Positions 44,416-54,442 of a DNA stretch of 64,000 bases are shown here, in pieces. The DNA lies in the NCBI GenBank assembly GCA_002702655.1, contig PABB01000031.1, positions 62,001 through 126,000 of the forward strand, in the 5' to 3' direction. Numbering within the stretch: position 1 is the stretch's first letter; every line of letters starts with the position of its first letter. This stretch comes from Planctomycetaceae bacterium (GTDB lineage: Bacteria > Planctomycetota > Planctomycetia > Pirellulales > Lacipirellulaceae). The notes beneath the pieces are model-generated. The model was not told the origin of the DNA. It saw only the letters and a list, made by a program, of their open reading frames with translations, and ran no database searches. A program made the translations under genes and the position numbers.

Positions 44416-44515
44416 CGGCCACTGAGCGGGGGGGAGACCATAGCGGCCAGCGAACGAGCGTAACGCACGTCCCGTTGCCGATTCTTGACATTTTCCAGCG
44501 TAAGGGCGAGAGCCG

Positions 44516-46891
44516 ATGAGCTGCAAACAGTGCCTGATCTCCCTGGCGTTGGCCGTTACGTTCGCAGCGGCCGCATGCGGTTCGTCTGAGAGCCACGCGC
44601 CGGGCAAAAACGTCCTGTGGTACGACCACCCCGCCGATCGCTGGGAAGAAGCCCTGCCGGTTGGCAACGGCCGCGTGGGGGCGATGGTCTTTGGCGGCCC
44701 CACCGAGGAGCGGCTGCAGCTGAATGAAGGAACACTGTGGGCCGGCGGACCGTATGACCCCGTCAATCCGCAGGCCAAGGCGGCGTTGCCGGAGGTGCGC
44801 CGGCTGGTGTTTGCAGGCCAATACAGAGAAGCCGCCGAGTTAATCGATCGGCGCGTCATTGCCAAGCCGCGCGGGCAGATGCCGTACCAGACGATTGGCG
44901 ACCTGCTGCTGACGTTCCCCGCGGGCGAGGTTGCCGAGTATCGCCGCGAATTGGACCTCGACACGGCCGTGGCATCGGTCCGCTACGTGAAAGACGACGT
45001 GCGATTCTCGCGGCAGGTGTTCGCCAACGCGCCGCACAACGTAATCGTGGTGCGAATCACGGCGGATCGCCCCGGCAGTCTTTCGTTTACCGCCAGAATG
45101 AACAGCCCCATGCCGGACGCTGCGGTTGCGATTGACGGCAGCGACACGTTGGTGCTCAGCGGTCGAGGCGGCGATTCTGGCGGCGTACAGGGCGTTGTCC
45201 GCTTCCAGTCGCGGGTGAAAGTCGTCGTCACGGGCGGCCGCGTCACCCCCGCCGAGACCCGTTTGCAGGTCGATGGGGCCGACGCCGCGACGCTGCTGAT
45301 TGTCTCGGCCACCAATTTCAAACGCTTCGACGACGTCAGCGGCGATGCCGCGGTAACCGCCGCGCAGTTGCTCGACGCGGCGGCGGAGCATTCCGCCGAT
45401 GCACTGCGAGCCGAGCACCTTGCCGATTATCAGCCGCTGTTTCGTCGCGTCACGCTCGATTTGGGCGAGTCGGAAGCGAGTCGTCTTCCGGCCGACGTGC
45501 GGATTCAGCAGTTTGCCAGCGGGGACGATGCGGCGCTGTACTACCAGTTCGCCCGCTACCTGCTCATCAGTAGCTCGCGTCCCCTCGGGCAGCCAGCCAA
45601 CCTGCAGGGCATTTGGAATGCCAGCACCAACCCGCCCTGGCAAAGCAAATACACAATCAACATCAACACCGAGATGAACTACTGGCCAGCCGAGCCTGGC
45701 AACTTGGCCGAATGCGTCGAGCCATTGATTGACATGGTCGAGGATCTGACCGTCACGGGTAGCCGCACGGCTCGTGATATGTACGGAGCGCGGGGCTGGG
45801 TCGCCCACCACAACACGGATTTGTGGCGCGCGACCGCGCCGATCGACGGCGCCAATTGGGGGACTTGGCCGACCGGCGGGGCATGGCTCTGCCTGCACTT
45901 GTGGGACCGCTACGAGTTCAGCGGCGACCGCGCCGTGCTGCAGCGAATTTACCCCACACTGAAGGGAGCAGCCGAGTTTTTTCTCGACACGCTGCAGTCT
46001 GATCCCTCGGGGAAGTGGCTCGTGACCAACCCGTCGATTTCGCCGGAGCTGTGGCATCCCTTCGGTTCGGCGGTTTGCGCCGGGCCGACCATGGATATGC
46101 AAATCCTGCGGGACCTGTTCGCCCATGCCGTCAAGGCGTCGGCCATCCTCGGGGTCGACAAGGACTTTCGCGAGCAGCTTCAAGCGGCCCGCGCGCGGCT
46201 CGCGCCCAATCAAGTTGGCGCCGGCGGGCAGTTGCGGGAGTGGCTGGAGGATTGGGACCTGCAGAATCGCGATCAACGCCATCGGCACGTTTCGCACCTG
46301 TATGGGCTGTTTCCGGGACGCGACATTTCGCTGCGCGAGACTCCCGTGTTGGCCGCCGCCGCCAAGAAGTCCTTGGAGATGCGCGGCGATCGCGCGACCG
46401 GCTGGGCCACGGCATGGCGGCTCTGCCTGTGGGCTTACCTGGGCGACGGCGATCACGCCCACGTGATTCTCAAACATCTGATCTCGCCGGGCCTGACTTA
46501 TCCGAACATGTTCGACGCCCATCCGCCGTTTCAGATCGACGGCAACTTCGGCGGTGCGGCGGGGATTGCCGACATGCTCATGCAAAGTCGCCTAGGGACG
46601 ATTGCCGACGCCACCGATTCCTCTGCCATGGTCGCCGAGATTGAAGTGCTGCCCGCCTTGCCCTCCGCCTGGTCGGCCGGCGCGGTCACGGGTCTGCGAG
46701 CGCGCGGAGGATTTGAAGTGGACGTGACATGGCGAGACGGAACCTTGGCGGCCGTCTCGCTACGCCGCGTGACCGGCGACCACGATCAGGCGACTGTGCG
46801 CTACGCCGATCGCATTGCGGAGATCGTTTTGGAAATGGGTCAGCAGGTCCGTTTGAACGCCCAGCTGGAAATCGTCGCCCCGACTCCCTGA
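44516..46891 (+). CDS. GH95-family alpha-L-fucosidase/galactosidase, putative lipoprotein
   Basis: This 791-residue protein opens WYDHPADRWEEALPVGNGRV followed by GAMVFGGPTEERLQLNEGTL, the hallmark start of GH95. It also has INTEMNYWPAEPGNLAE and TNPSISPELWHP from the barrel. The family releases alpha-1,2-L-fucose or alpha-L-galactose by inversion, as found on xyloglucan or complex xylans. The N-terminus MSCKQCLISLALAVTFAAAA followed by Cys21 resembles a lipoprotein signal, which would tether it to a membrane. It lies 100 bases after GH43 and 122 bases before GH3, all on the plus strand. Confidence 0.92.
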   Translation: MSCKQCLISLALAVTFAAAACGSSESHAPGKNVLWYDHPADRWEEALPVGNGRVGAMVFGGPTEERLQLNEGTLWAGGPYDPVNPQAKAALPEVRRLVFAGQYREAAELIDRRVIAKPRGQMPYQTIGDLLLTFPAGEVAEYRRELDLDTAVASVRYVKDDVRFSRQVFANAPHNVIVVRITADRPGSLSFTARMNSPMPDAAVAIDGSDTLVLSGRGGDSGGVQGVVRFQSRVKVVVTGGRVTPAETRLQVDGADAATLLIVSATNFKRFDDVSGDAAVTAAQLLDAAAEHSADALRAEHLADYQPLFRRVTLDLGESEASRLPADVRIQQFASGDDAALYYQFARYLLISSSRPLGQPANLQGIWNASTNPPWQSKYTININTEMNYWPAEPGNLAECVEPLIDMVEDLTVTGSRTARDMYGARGWVAHHNTDLWRATAPIDGANWGTWPTGGAWLCLHLWDRYEFSGDRAVLQRIYPTLKGAAEFFLDTLQSDPSGKWLVTNPSISPELWHPFGSAVCAGPTMDMQILRDLFAHAVKASAILGVDKDFREQLQAARARLAPNQVGAGGQLREWLEDWDLQNRDQRHRHVSHLYGLFPGRDISLRETPVLAAAAKKSLEMRGDRATGWATAWRLCLWAYLGDGDHAHVILKHLISPGLTYPNMFDAHPPFQIDGNFGGAAGIADMLMQSRLGTIADATDSSAMVAEIEVLPALPSAWSAGAVTGLRARGGFEVDVTWRDGTLAAVSLRRVTGDHDQATVRYADRIAEIVLEMGQQVRLNAQLEIVAPTP

Positions 46892-47013
46892 CCAGCCGCC
46901 GCCTCGGCTGACGCGATAACAGGGGAACGCATGCAGGCGGGGCAATTCCGAATTTGCGCGGCTGTTACCTGCTCTCACATCCACGATAGAGCGAACGCCC
47001 CCAGGAGCATGCA

Positions 47014-49830
47014 ATGACGAACGGCTTGAAGGCTAGTTTCCGTGGGAAGTCCGCAAATCACTGGGGACGGGCGTGTATGCATCGCGCCGTCGGCGCGGCG
47101 GCGGGACTGTTGATCGTCGCAGCCAGCTTTTGGAACGCAGCGTCGACAGCACACGGTGCTGAGGAGCACTGCGCCGCTTGCGAACACCCGATCTCCGTGA
47201 CAGGCGATTTCACCCATCACGCCGAGAATATGGCCTTGGGCATTCAAGGCGCCGCGACTCGGGCGGCGGATTTTCGCGAGAACATTCAGGGCAAGAACTT
47301 CAGCGTGAGCGTCGCGAACCTGCCCGAAGGGCGGTATAAGATTGCCGTCGGGTTGATCGAAACCAAGGCGATCGAACCGGGCGAGCGGTTGTTCGACGCC
47401 ACTTCGGACGAAACTGTGCTTGCCGACGATTTCGACATTATCGCCGCGGCAGGGGGACGCGGCAAAGCGTGCTACATCCTTGCCGAGATCGACCACCTGG
47501 ATGACACGTTGCGAGGGCCGCTGAAGGTGGACTTCGTCGCGAGCCGCGGCAATGCAAAACTCAACACGTGTGAGGTCCGCGATGCGAATGACGCGGTCGT
47601 CGTCGCCTTCTGTGCAGCGGAGATCGCCGAACCCTTCACAGGCGACGCGACGCGCATTCCTGACTTGGCCGAAGCGCCGATCTGGCGCGACTACGAAAAA
47701 CCCGTACGGGCGCGCGTTAACGATTTGATTCGGCGGATGTCGCTGGACGAAAAGGTCGCCCAACTGCGCAACGATGCGCCGTCGATTCCGCGACTCGGCC
47801 TGCCAGCCTACAACTACTGGAACGAGGCGTTGCACGGGGTGGCGAACAACGGCGTCGCCACGGTGTTTCCCGAGCCGGTCGGTATGGCGGCGACGTGGAA
47901 CCCCGAACTGATGCGGCGCGAGGGCCGCGTGGTGGGCGTCGAGGGCCGGGCCAAACACAATCACTACGCCAGCCAGAACGGCGGCGATTCCAAGTGGTGG
48001 ACCGGCCTGACGTTCTGGACGCCCAACGTCAATCTTTTTCGCGATCCCCGTTGGGGGCGCGGCCAAGAAACCTACGGCGAAGACCCGTTTTTGACCAGCG
48101 TTATGAGCGTGGAGTTCGTCAAGGGAATGCAGGGCGACGACCCGCGGTACATGCTGTCCATGGCGTGCGCCAAACACTACGCGGTGCACAGCGGTCCGGA
48201 ACTGGACCGACATCGGTTCAACGCCGAGCCGCGCGAACGCGACCTGTACGAAATGTATCTCCCGCAATTCGAAGCGGTGGTCAAGCAGGGGCAAGTTGGC
48301 GGGGTGATGGGCGCTTACAACGCACTCAACGGCGTCCCCTGTTGCGCCGACCCGTTCTTGCTGGACAACTTACTGCGCAAACAATGGGGATTTGAAGGCT
48401 ACGTCGTGTCTGATTGCGGCGGCATTCGCGACATCTGGGGCCGACGGCAGCATCACTACGTCGACACCCCCGAGGAGGCGGCGGCTGTCGCCGTGAAGGC
48501 CGGCTGCAATCTGTGCTGCGGCGGCGACTACAATGCCCTGATACAAGCCGTGCAGACAGGCCTGCTCAGCGAAGCGGACGTCGATCAGGCGCTGTTCTAC
48601 ACGCTGTGGACCCGTTTCCGGCTCGGCCTGTTCGATCCGCCGGAGCAGGTCCCCTACGCCAAGTACACGATTGCCGACAACGACACCCCGGAGCATAGCG
48701 AAGTCGCTCTGGAGGTGGCCCGTCAGTCGCTTGTGCTGCTGAAGAACGACGGTATTCTGCCGCTTCCGCGCGACAAGTACCGCACGATTGCCGTGATCGG
48801 CCCCAATGGCGCCTCCAAATCGATGCTGGAGGGTAATTATCACGGTTCGGCGTCACACCCGGTCTCGATTCTCGACGGAATCAAGCAGTTGGCCGGTGAT
48901 GACGCGGAAGTCGGTTTTGCACTGGGCAGTCCGGTCACGACGCGCCCCGGCACAGCGCCCTGGAGCGGCCAAGACAACGCCACCGATCGGCCCGTCGAGG
49001 AACTCCGCGCCGAAGCGCTGGAGCTGGCCGCGGGCGCGGACCTAATCGTCTACGCCGGAGGAATCACGCCCGCTCAGGAGGGCGAAAGTTTCGATCGGCC
49101 CGAGATCGAGCTGCCCGTCGTGCAACAGCAGCTTGTCAAAGCGCTGCACGCAACTGGCAAACCGGTCGTGATGGTGAACTGCAGCGGCTCGGCGATGGCG
49201 TTGCTGTGGGAGTCGGAGCATTTGCCGGCAATCCTGCAGGCCTGGTACCCCGGGCAGCAGGGAGGGCGCGCCGTGGCCGAGGCGCTGTTCGGCCAGATCA
49301 ATCCCTCGGGACACCTGCCGGTGACGTTCTACCGGGCGACCGCCGATCTGCCCGAGTTCACCGACTACTCGTTCGCCAACCGCACCTATCGATACTTCTC
49401 GGGGCAGCCGCTCTATGCGTTTGGCCACGGGCTGAGCTACACGCAGTTTGACTATCGCGACGGCAAGCTCGCCGCCAACGAAATCCCCGCGCGCGGCACG
49501 GCTCATTTGTCATTCACGATCGAGAATTCCGGTTCCCTGGCCGGCGCCGATATAGCGCAGGTCTATTTCCGTCACGTCGCCCCGAGCGTCCCGCAAGCCA
49601 AGCTGGCCTTGTGTGCATTCGAACGCGTCGCGCTCGAACACGGCGAGTCGCGCACAGTGACATTGGACATCCCGGTCGAGCGGCTCAGGTATTGGGACGC
49701 CGAGTCCGATTGCTACGTCGTCGAACCGGGAGCTTACGAGTTGCTCATTGCGGCCGCGTCGGACGACATTCGGCTGACCATCCCATTGAAGGTTGTCGAC
49801 AATCGCGTTACCGGCGCGGACCGTCGTTAG
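47014..49830 (+). CDS. exported GH3-family glycosidase with N-terminal malectin-like domain
   Basis: The ATG at 47014 follows CAGGAG by 6 bases. The 938-residue protein has an N-terminal export segment (about 22-49) and a malectin-like domain at about 58-205. The GH3 barrel follows, with nucleophile Asp467 in YVVSDCGGIRDIW, then the second alpha/beta domain and a C-terminal fibronectin-like domain (from about 810). LFRDPRWGRGQETYGEDPFL and the AKHYAVHSGPE block resemble xylan 1,4-beta-xylosidase and beta-glucosidase members. With GH10 and GH43 nearby, a beta-xylosidase is the likelier reading. Confidence 0.93.
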   Translation: MTNGLKASFRGKSANHWGRACMHRAVGAAAGLLIVAASFWNAASTAHGAEEHCAACEHPISVTGDFTHHAENMALGIQGAATRAADFRENIQGKNFSVSVANLPEGRYKIAVGLIETKAIEPGERLFDATSDETVLADDFDIIAAAGGRGKACYILAEIDHLDDTLRGPLKVDFVASRGNAKLNTCEVRDANDAVVVAFCAAEIAEPFTGDATRIPDLAEAPIWRDYEKPVRARVNDLIRRMSLDEKVAQLRNDAPSIPRLGLPAYNYWNEALHGVANNGVATVFPEPVGMAATWNPELMRREGRVVGVEGRAKHNHYASQNGGDSKWWTGLTFWTPNVNLFRDPRWGRGQETYGEDPFLTSVMSVEFVKGMQGDDPRYMLSMACAKHYAVHSGPELDRHRFNAEPRERDLYEMYLPQFEAVVKQGQVGGVMGAYNALNGVPCCADPFLLDNLLRKQWGFEGYVVSDCGGIRDIWGRRQHHYVDTPEEAAAVAVKAGCNLCCGGDYNALIQAVQTGLLSEADVDQALFYTLWTRFRLGLFDPPEQVPYAKYTIADNDTPEHSEVALEVARQSLVLLKNDGILPLPRDKYRTIAVIGPNGASKSMLEGNYHGSASHPVSILDGIKQLAGDDAEVGFALGSPVTTRPGTAPWSGQDNATDRPVEELRAEALELAAGADLIVYAGGITPAQEGESFDRPEIELPVVQQQLVKALHATGKPVVMVNCSGSAMALLWESEHLPAILQAWYPGQQGGRAVAEALFGQINPSGHLPVTFYRATADLPEFTDYSFANRTYRYFSGQPLYAFGHGLSYTQFDYRDGKLAANEIPARGTAHLSFTIENSGSLAGADIAQVYFRHVAPSVPQAKLALCAFERVALEHGESRTVTLDIPVERLRYWDAESDCYVVEPGAYELLIAAASDDIRLTIPLKVVDNRVTGADRR

Positions 49831-49936
49831 ACTTGCCTTGCTCGAGTCATCGCAGGCCCATCGGGCAGAGAGAAGCATGGCAGGCAGGCGTGACAAGTCC
49901 TGGCGTCAAATACCCCGCAGGCGCTAATGCGGTCTC

Positions 49937-50305
49937 GTGGCCGTTGCCGCAGGCGCCGCATTTCTCGAAATCGCCCTCGCTTTCTCGGCGGTCGCTGACG
50001 CCGAGCAGGCTGCGGTCGCGCCCGATTGGGAGAATCCGGCCGTCATTGGCGTCACCAAGGTATCGGCCCGCGCGCCGTTCGTGCTGCCCGGTGAGAAGCA
50101 AAACGACCCGCGCGTCGCCTCGCTCAACGGGATGTGGCGTTTCGGGTGGTCGCCCGCCCCGCGTTCCCGGCCGGCAGATTTCTACAGCGAGGATTTTTCT
50201 ACGAACGATTGGGCCAGGATCCGCGTCCCCGGCAATTGGCAGATGCAGGGATTCGGCATGCCGACGTACCGAACGCCCTCGTTTCGTACGGCAAATCAGA
50301 TGTGA
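49937..50305 (+). pseudogene. N-terminal remnant of a LacZ-type GH2 beta-galactosidase
   Basis: The 122 residues read like the first 125 of the GH2 enzyme at 20926-24105. After a signal-like AVAAGAAFLEIALAFSAVAD come APDWENPAVIGVTKVSARAP, VASLNGMWRFGWSPAPRSRP, ADFYSEDFSTNDWARIRVPG and NWQMQGFGMPTY. These match [32 protein letters not shown] and [13 protein letters not shown] of the intact enzyme. Similarity stops after MPTY and a stop follows 12 codons later. The rest of the gene (over 900 codons) is missing. A convergent GH43 gene begins its 3' end 23 bases away. The start (GTG) is uncertain; an ATG at 49927 is out of frame. Confidence 0.85.
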
Positions 50306-50327
50306 CCATGGTGACGCATGAGGAGCT

Positions 50328-51689
50328 TCAGTTTCGCGGCGTCATTGACCAACAGTCGAGATTGAACAACGAGTCCCCGTTGCCCCTAAAAACCAGGCAA
50401 ATGTCGTGGACGCCAGTCGCATTCTCCAGGTCGCAGGACGCTGTCCGCCACTCCTGCAACCCACCAGTCTTGGACACGGGGCACTTGCCGATCAGTCGTC
50501 CTGTCGGATCGCGCAGGCGGATTTCAATGAAGCCGCCATCTTGCTCTGCTGCGACGCTCGCTTCAAACTTCGCGGGGGCGGCCTCCCCCATGTCGACGCC
50601 GACAACCTTGACCCAATCTCCATCCTGGAGATCCGTCAGACACATGCCACCCGCGCTGCAGGTCTCGGTTTCGACACCGCTCTCGGCATGGAATGTTTCG
50701 CCCTCGACCCGCCCATACGGGTCGAGCGTGCCAATCTGCTCGACGCCATTTTCGGTGTACTCGATTTTCTGAATTGATCCGTCGCGATTATAGTGCAGCT
50801 CCTCAACGCCCAGATTCCGTCGGAAGCCGGTGGGAATCCCAGCCGCTTTCGCGACGACGCGATTATGAAAGACGTGATACCAACGGTCCTTCAACTTGAA
50901 GATCGCTGCGTGATTATTGTTGTTATTCACCGGAGGCTGGTCGGCCACGACCCCGCGGTACTCGAATCCTTCGATCGGATTGTCGCTCGTCATATAGTCA
51001 ATCCGCATCTGCGCCCGCGGCTGCGTCGAGTACGAGAAGTAGTACACGCCATCCCTCTTGTGTACCCAAGCCGCTTCAAAGAACGCGGGCGCCGACATCT
51101 TCACAACGTCGCCGTCCAAGGAGATCATGTCACGATTGAGCTTTGCAGCGCGGACGTTATTGTCTCCGTTGCCCCCGAAATAGATGTAGGCCTGACCGTC
51201 GTCGTCGATAAATACGCCAGGATCAAACAGCCACATGTGTTCGGCTGGCTGAACTCCGGGAGTTCTGTGCTCGATCAACGCCTTGCCAAGGGGATCCTCA
51301 AACGGGCCGACTGGGCTGTCGCTGACCACCACGCCGATATTCGCCCCGCCGTTCCCAAAATAGAGGAAGTACTTGCCGTCGCGACGAGCTGCGGCGGGCG
51401 CCCAGGTCTTTTGCGCCCACTCGGTGTCGTCGCTTGCCCGAAAGACGGATCCGTGATCAGTCCAGTTCTTCAGGTCACTGCTCGATACGCAGATGACGTT
51501 GGGGATGTTGTAGCCGCCCTCGACTGGACTTTCATCGTCGTTCGAACAGTAGATGTAGACTCTGTCGTCGACGACCAAAGAAGTGGGATCGGCCAAATAG
51601 CGGTGCGACATGACAGGATAGTCCGCGTTGACGCGCACGGGGACGATTGCCAAGAGGCAGACTATGGGCGACAACAATTCTCCGTTCAT
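50328..51689 (-). CDS. GH43-family glycosidase with C-terminal CBM6
   Basis: This 453-residue exported enzyme has a signal peptide (about 1-22) and catalytic residues Asp34 (YLADPTSL), Asp156 (LFDPGVF) and Glu205 (FFEAAWVH). The propeller resembles GH43 members acting on arabinoxylan. A CBM6-like domain from about residue 325 (GRVEGETFHAESGVETETCS, ending FNLDCWSMTPRN) aligns well with that of the GH43 at 43021, so the two are probably paralogues. It faces the truncated GH2 gene, and no partner gene lies directly upstream. Confidence 0.92.
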   Translation of the reverse strand: MNGELLSPIVCLLAIVPVRVNADYPVMSHRYLADPTSLVVDDRVYIYCSNDDESPVEGGYNIPNVICVSSSDLKNWTDHGSVFRASDDTEWAQKTWAPAAARRDGKYFLYFGNGGANIGVVVSDSPVGPFEDPLGKALIEHRTPGVQPAEHMWLFDPGVFIDDDGQAYIYFGGNGDNNVRAAKLNRDMISLDGDVVKMSAPAFFEAAWVHKRDGVYYFSYSTQPRAQMRIDYMTSDNPIEGFEYRGVVADQPPVNNNNNHAAIFKLKDRWYHVFHNRVVAKAAGIPTGFRRNLGVEELHYNRDGSIQKIEYTENGVEQIGTLDPYGRVEGETFHAESGVETETCSAGGMCLTDLQDGDWVKVVGVDMGEAAPAKFEASVAAEQDGGFIEIRLRDPTGRLIGKCPVSKTGGLQEWRTASCDLENATGVHDICLVFRGNGDSLFNLDCWSMTPRN

Positions 51690-52501
51690 GGACAGCGTCT
51701 TTCTTTAGTAGTGTCTTTGAGTACCTGAAATCAGAGCGACCGGGGAGATAATAAAAACCTGCAACTTTCGGCGTGACGGCAGGAACCGATCCGAGAACCC
51801 CTCGATTAGCGACCAGGGCCTGGGCCGACGAACTGCCTCTCGCCGACCGAAAATTCATTGGCCTCTTGAGCGAGCGCAAACGCCCGACCTGTCTTGAAAC
51901 GGATCAAACGCAGCCACTGCGCAGTGACGGTCGTGGACGCCACGCCGTGGCGGCGCCGGGCGAGCCACTGAATCATCGAACGGGCCGCCGGGGACGACCG
52001 AGAGGATTCTTCGCATACGCGACTACCGATCGACCGAAGCGAACTGGACGATGAAGTGGCGATTGCTGTCGCAACCACTGACCTGCATAAGACGGGCGTT
52101 CTCAACACCAATAGTCCGTCGTGTCGTCAGGACCGCGTATCCGACGGCCCTCGGTTGCCTGTAACCTCCGGCAGAATTGCCAACGCCGCGAGCAGGTACT
52201 GCGGCGTCAGCAAGCTGAGACGGCCACGATTGAACCTATCACCGATTTTGAAAGTGACTACCGCTTCTGAGAGCGGACGATTTTCACTCCGCTGCACAGG
52301 GCCCAGAGGGTCGATCGCTCAAGCTGGCATTTGGCACGAGGCCAGGAGATGATTTGACCGCGGTACGTCGCCAACATGCCCAAACTGCGACCGGCCCCTG
52401 CCATGCCTCCAAAGGCTCCGAACACATGCCCGCCGCCATGCACGCATACGCCGATGGACGTCGGAACGCCACGTTGCTCTTGGCCGAGAAGGCAGCGCAG
52501 A
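51690..52501. other. 812-base intergenic region, no recognisable gene
   Basis: It lies between the GH43 start and the DUF1559 stop. Short frames exist on both strands but none has a start signal, signal peptide or family motif. An AT-rich patch at about 51740-51760, facing GH43, may hold its promoter (TATTAT on the minus strand), without a clear -35. Confidence 0.5.
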
Positions 52502-53608
52502 CTACTGGTCAACAACGTCTCCCGCCCAGGCTGTCGACAATGACTGCCACACGATGGGCGAGACGCCATCCGTGTAGAATGCGACCGATCCATCGCATTT
52601 CGAAGCATTCACGCCTCCGGGATGGTGACTGCGAGCCGCAATATACTGTCTGCGGTGACCGAGCGGATCGCCGTAGCTACCAATGGGCGCCGACACGCCT
52701 TCGACCGTAAAGGATCGCATATTCACCTCGGAGTCGGGCAGCGGGATCCCCTGCTCAATAAATCCGGCTTGGACGTTGCTGATCCATCCGCCGCGGCGGC
52801 ACAGGGCATCGGGAAGATTCGAATTGGGGGTGTGCCAGCCGGTGAACACCTGGCCGCCCAACGCCGTTTGGGCATCGGAATAGGGGCCGCCCCAGCCTGG
52901 CGTCGAAGGCAGCACCAAGCACTCCGACATCATCAGCGTGTTGGACGTGCCGTCGGTCAATCTAGCCAAAGAGGTGGGCTTCGCGGGACCAAACGGCGCC
53001 CCGCCGAAATAACAGAGCCGCGGAGATTCCGTGCCAGGGCACGGCATGTTCATATCGAACTGGCCATACACGGTGTTGCCGGCGTTAATCATGTAGTTGG
53101 TGCGAATGCGCGCCCAAATATTGATCGCCCATTCGTTCTCTTGCAGCCCGATATCCGACGGGCATTCGTGCGTCACGACCCGCGCCTTGCGGACGGGCTC
53201 GTTCACCGCGGCGCTGAGGGCGGCGTCAGGGTCGCCCGCATTGGCGATCTGCGCTTGTTCGATGTAGGGCATCAGCGGGATATACCAGCCGTGGTCATCC
53301 CACCAGCCGCCGGGGGCGCCTGGGTGGTCGTCGTGATAGCCCGGTCCGAGGGATTCGGGGGCTCCGGCGACGTTGTTGTACCAGTACTTAGCCATGTGAA
53401 CCAAGCCGCCGTTGGTGCTCTCGTAATTCAGGTGCGCGAGCGAGAGTTGGCGAAGATTGTTGGTGCATTGGCTGCGGCGAGCCGCTTCACGGGCGGCTTG
53501 TATGGCCGGCAGCAGCAGGGCCACCAACACTCCGATGATCGCAATGACCACCAGCAACTCGACCAACGTGAATCCCTTTTGCCGAGAAAGAGCCATTTTT
53601 GGACGCAT
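52502..53608 (-). CDS. DUF1559 pseudopilin-like protein with H-X9-DG motif
   Basis: The ATG at 53608 follows a near-perfect AAAGGAGG. The 368-residue product starts with a prepilin-like leader: basic [11 protein letters not shown] then [20 protein letters not shown]. The planctomycete DUF1559 body follows, and near the C-terminus [12 protein letters not shown] gives the H-X9-DG processing-associated signature. The leader fits a type-IV-pilin or type-II-secretion pseudopilin that would be cleaved at Gly-Phe. Planctomycetes encode many such paralogues of unclear function. A small lipoprotein gene lies 156 bases upstream on the same strand, a pairing common in this phylum. Confidence 0.93.
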   Translation of the reverse strand: MRPKMALSRQKGFTLVELLVVIAIIGVLVALLLPAIQAAREAARRSQCTNNLRQLSLAHLNYESTNGGLVHMAKYWYNNVAGAPESLGPGYHDDHPGAPGGWWDDHGWYIPLMPYIEQAQIANAGDPDAALSAAVNEPVRKARVVTHECPSDIGLQENEWAINIWARIRTNYMINAGNTVYGQFDMNMPCPGTESPRLCYFGGAPFGPAKPTSLARLTDGTSNTLMMSECLVLPSTPGWGGPYSDAQTALGGQVFTGWHTPNSNLPDALCRRGGWISNVQAGFIEQGIPLPDSEVNMRSFTVEGVSAPIGSYGDPLGHRRQYIAARSHHPGGVNASKCDGSVAFYTDGVSPIVWQSLSTAWAGDVVDQ

Positions 53609-53764
53609 TGCAGAACCTCCTTTAGGACCATCGCCGCAGAGGGCTAGGGCCGCGTCGCGCCAATAGCGACAATGAAAACGCGATAAGACGACAAATCGCA
53701 AATGAATGAAACGCATACGATAAATCTATGCAAACCTGTAACTGCCTCAATTCGCGACGCCGCG

Positions 53765-54211
53765 TCATCGCCGTTTGGCTTGCTCCAGTTCAATGTCAAT
53801 CGTGGTGCTTTCAACGACGTCGAGCTCGATCCCCTGTCGTTGGGAGGCCACGAGGTCGACGGTCTTCAACTCGTCCTCGACCTTGCCGTTGGGTCCCGTG
53901 GTGTAAGTCTTGCCGGTCGGAATTGAGATATTGACAAAAACTCGCACCTTGCCCTTGGGAACATCGGGGCAATCGTAGCGACTATTCACAATCTGCGTGC
54001 TCGTCGGCCTGGCTGATCCCGTTACGTCGACGGTCTGAAATGAGATCGAGGCCAGTGCGTCCGGCGGAAGCGGCTCGCCGTCTAACAATATCTCTCCCGA
54101 AAGCCGTGCCGTGTTGCCAGTGCTGCCACTGCAGCCTGACAGCACAACGACACAGCCGACGAGCGAAAGCATCCGAAACAAGAGATTCTGAAAATAATCT
54201 GCGTCTAACAC
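53765..54211 (-). CDS. small planctomycete-type lipoprotein
   Basis: This protein of up to 148 residues has the lipobox LSGC (Cys27 from the GTG at 54211; an ATG at 54172 gives a shorter leader lacking positive charge, so I keep the GTG). The body reads LSGEILLDGEPLPPDALASI with a later VPKGKVRVFVNISIPTGKTY, the transthyretin/carboxypeptidase-regulatory-like fold often found in lipoproteins adjacent to DUF1559 genes. The protein is predicted to be membrane-anchored in the periplasm, with unknown function. It is probably co-transcribed with the DUF1559 gene downstream. Confidence 0.8.
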   Translation of the reverse strand: MLDADYFQNLLFRMLSLVGCVVVLSGCSGSTGNTARLSGEILLDGEPLPPDALASISFQTVDVTGSARPTSTQIVNSRYDCPDVPKGKVRVFVNISIPTGKTYTTGPNGKVEDELKTVDLVASQRQGIELDVVESTTIDIELEQAKRR

Positions 54212-54442
54212 TGCAATCGTAGTCCCAATTCGATGAACGAAAACCCAGCGAGCCTGCTAGCCGCGCTGGCCGCTCGAGAAGACGCACCCTCGCAAGAGAA
54301 TCTGCGCATTCTCGGCAGCAAATCGAATCATCCACAGACTCTATGAAATGGACATCTAGTCCGACGGATCGGTGGTCGCAAACTAGCAGGTCTCGCTCAT
54401 GGTTCTCGGGCTGCGGGCCCGTATTCGTCGCAACAAACCAGC

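Noticed and set aside
44840..46585. A 581-codon minus-strand frame opposite GH95
   Set aside because: It is antisense to a clear GH95 gene and has no signature of its own.
52258..52608. A 116-codon minus-strand frame overlapping the DUF1559 3' end
   Set aside because: It overlaps a strong gene in another frame and shows no recognisable domain.
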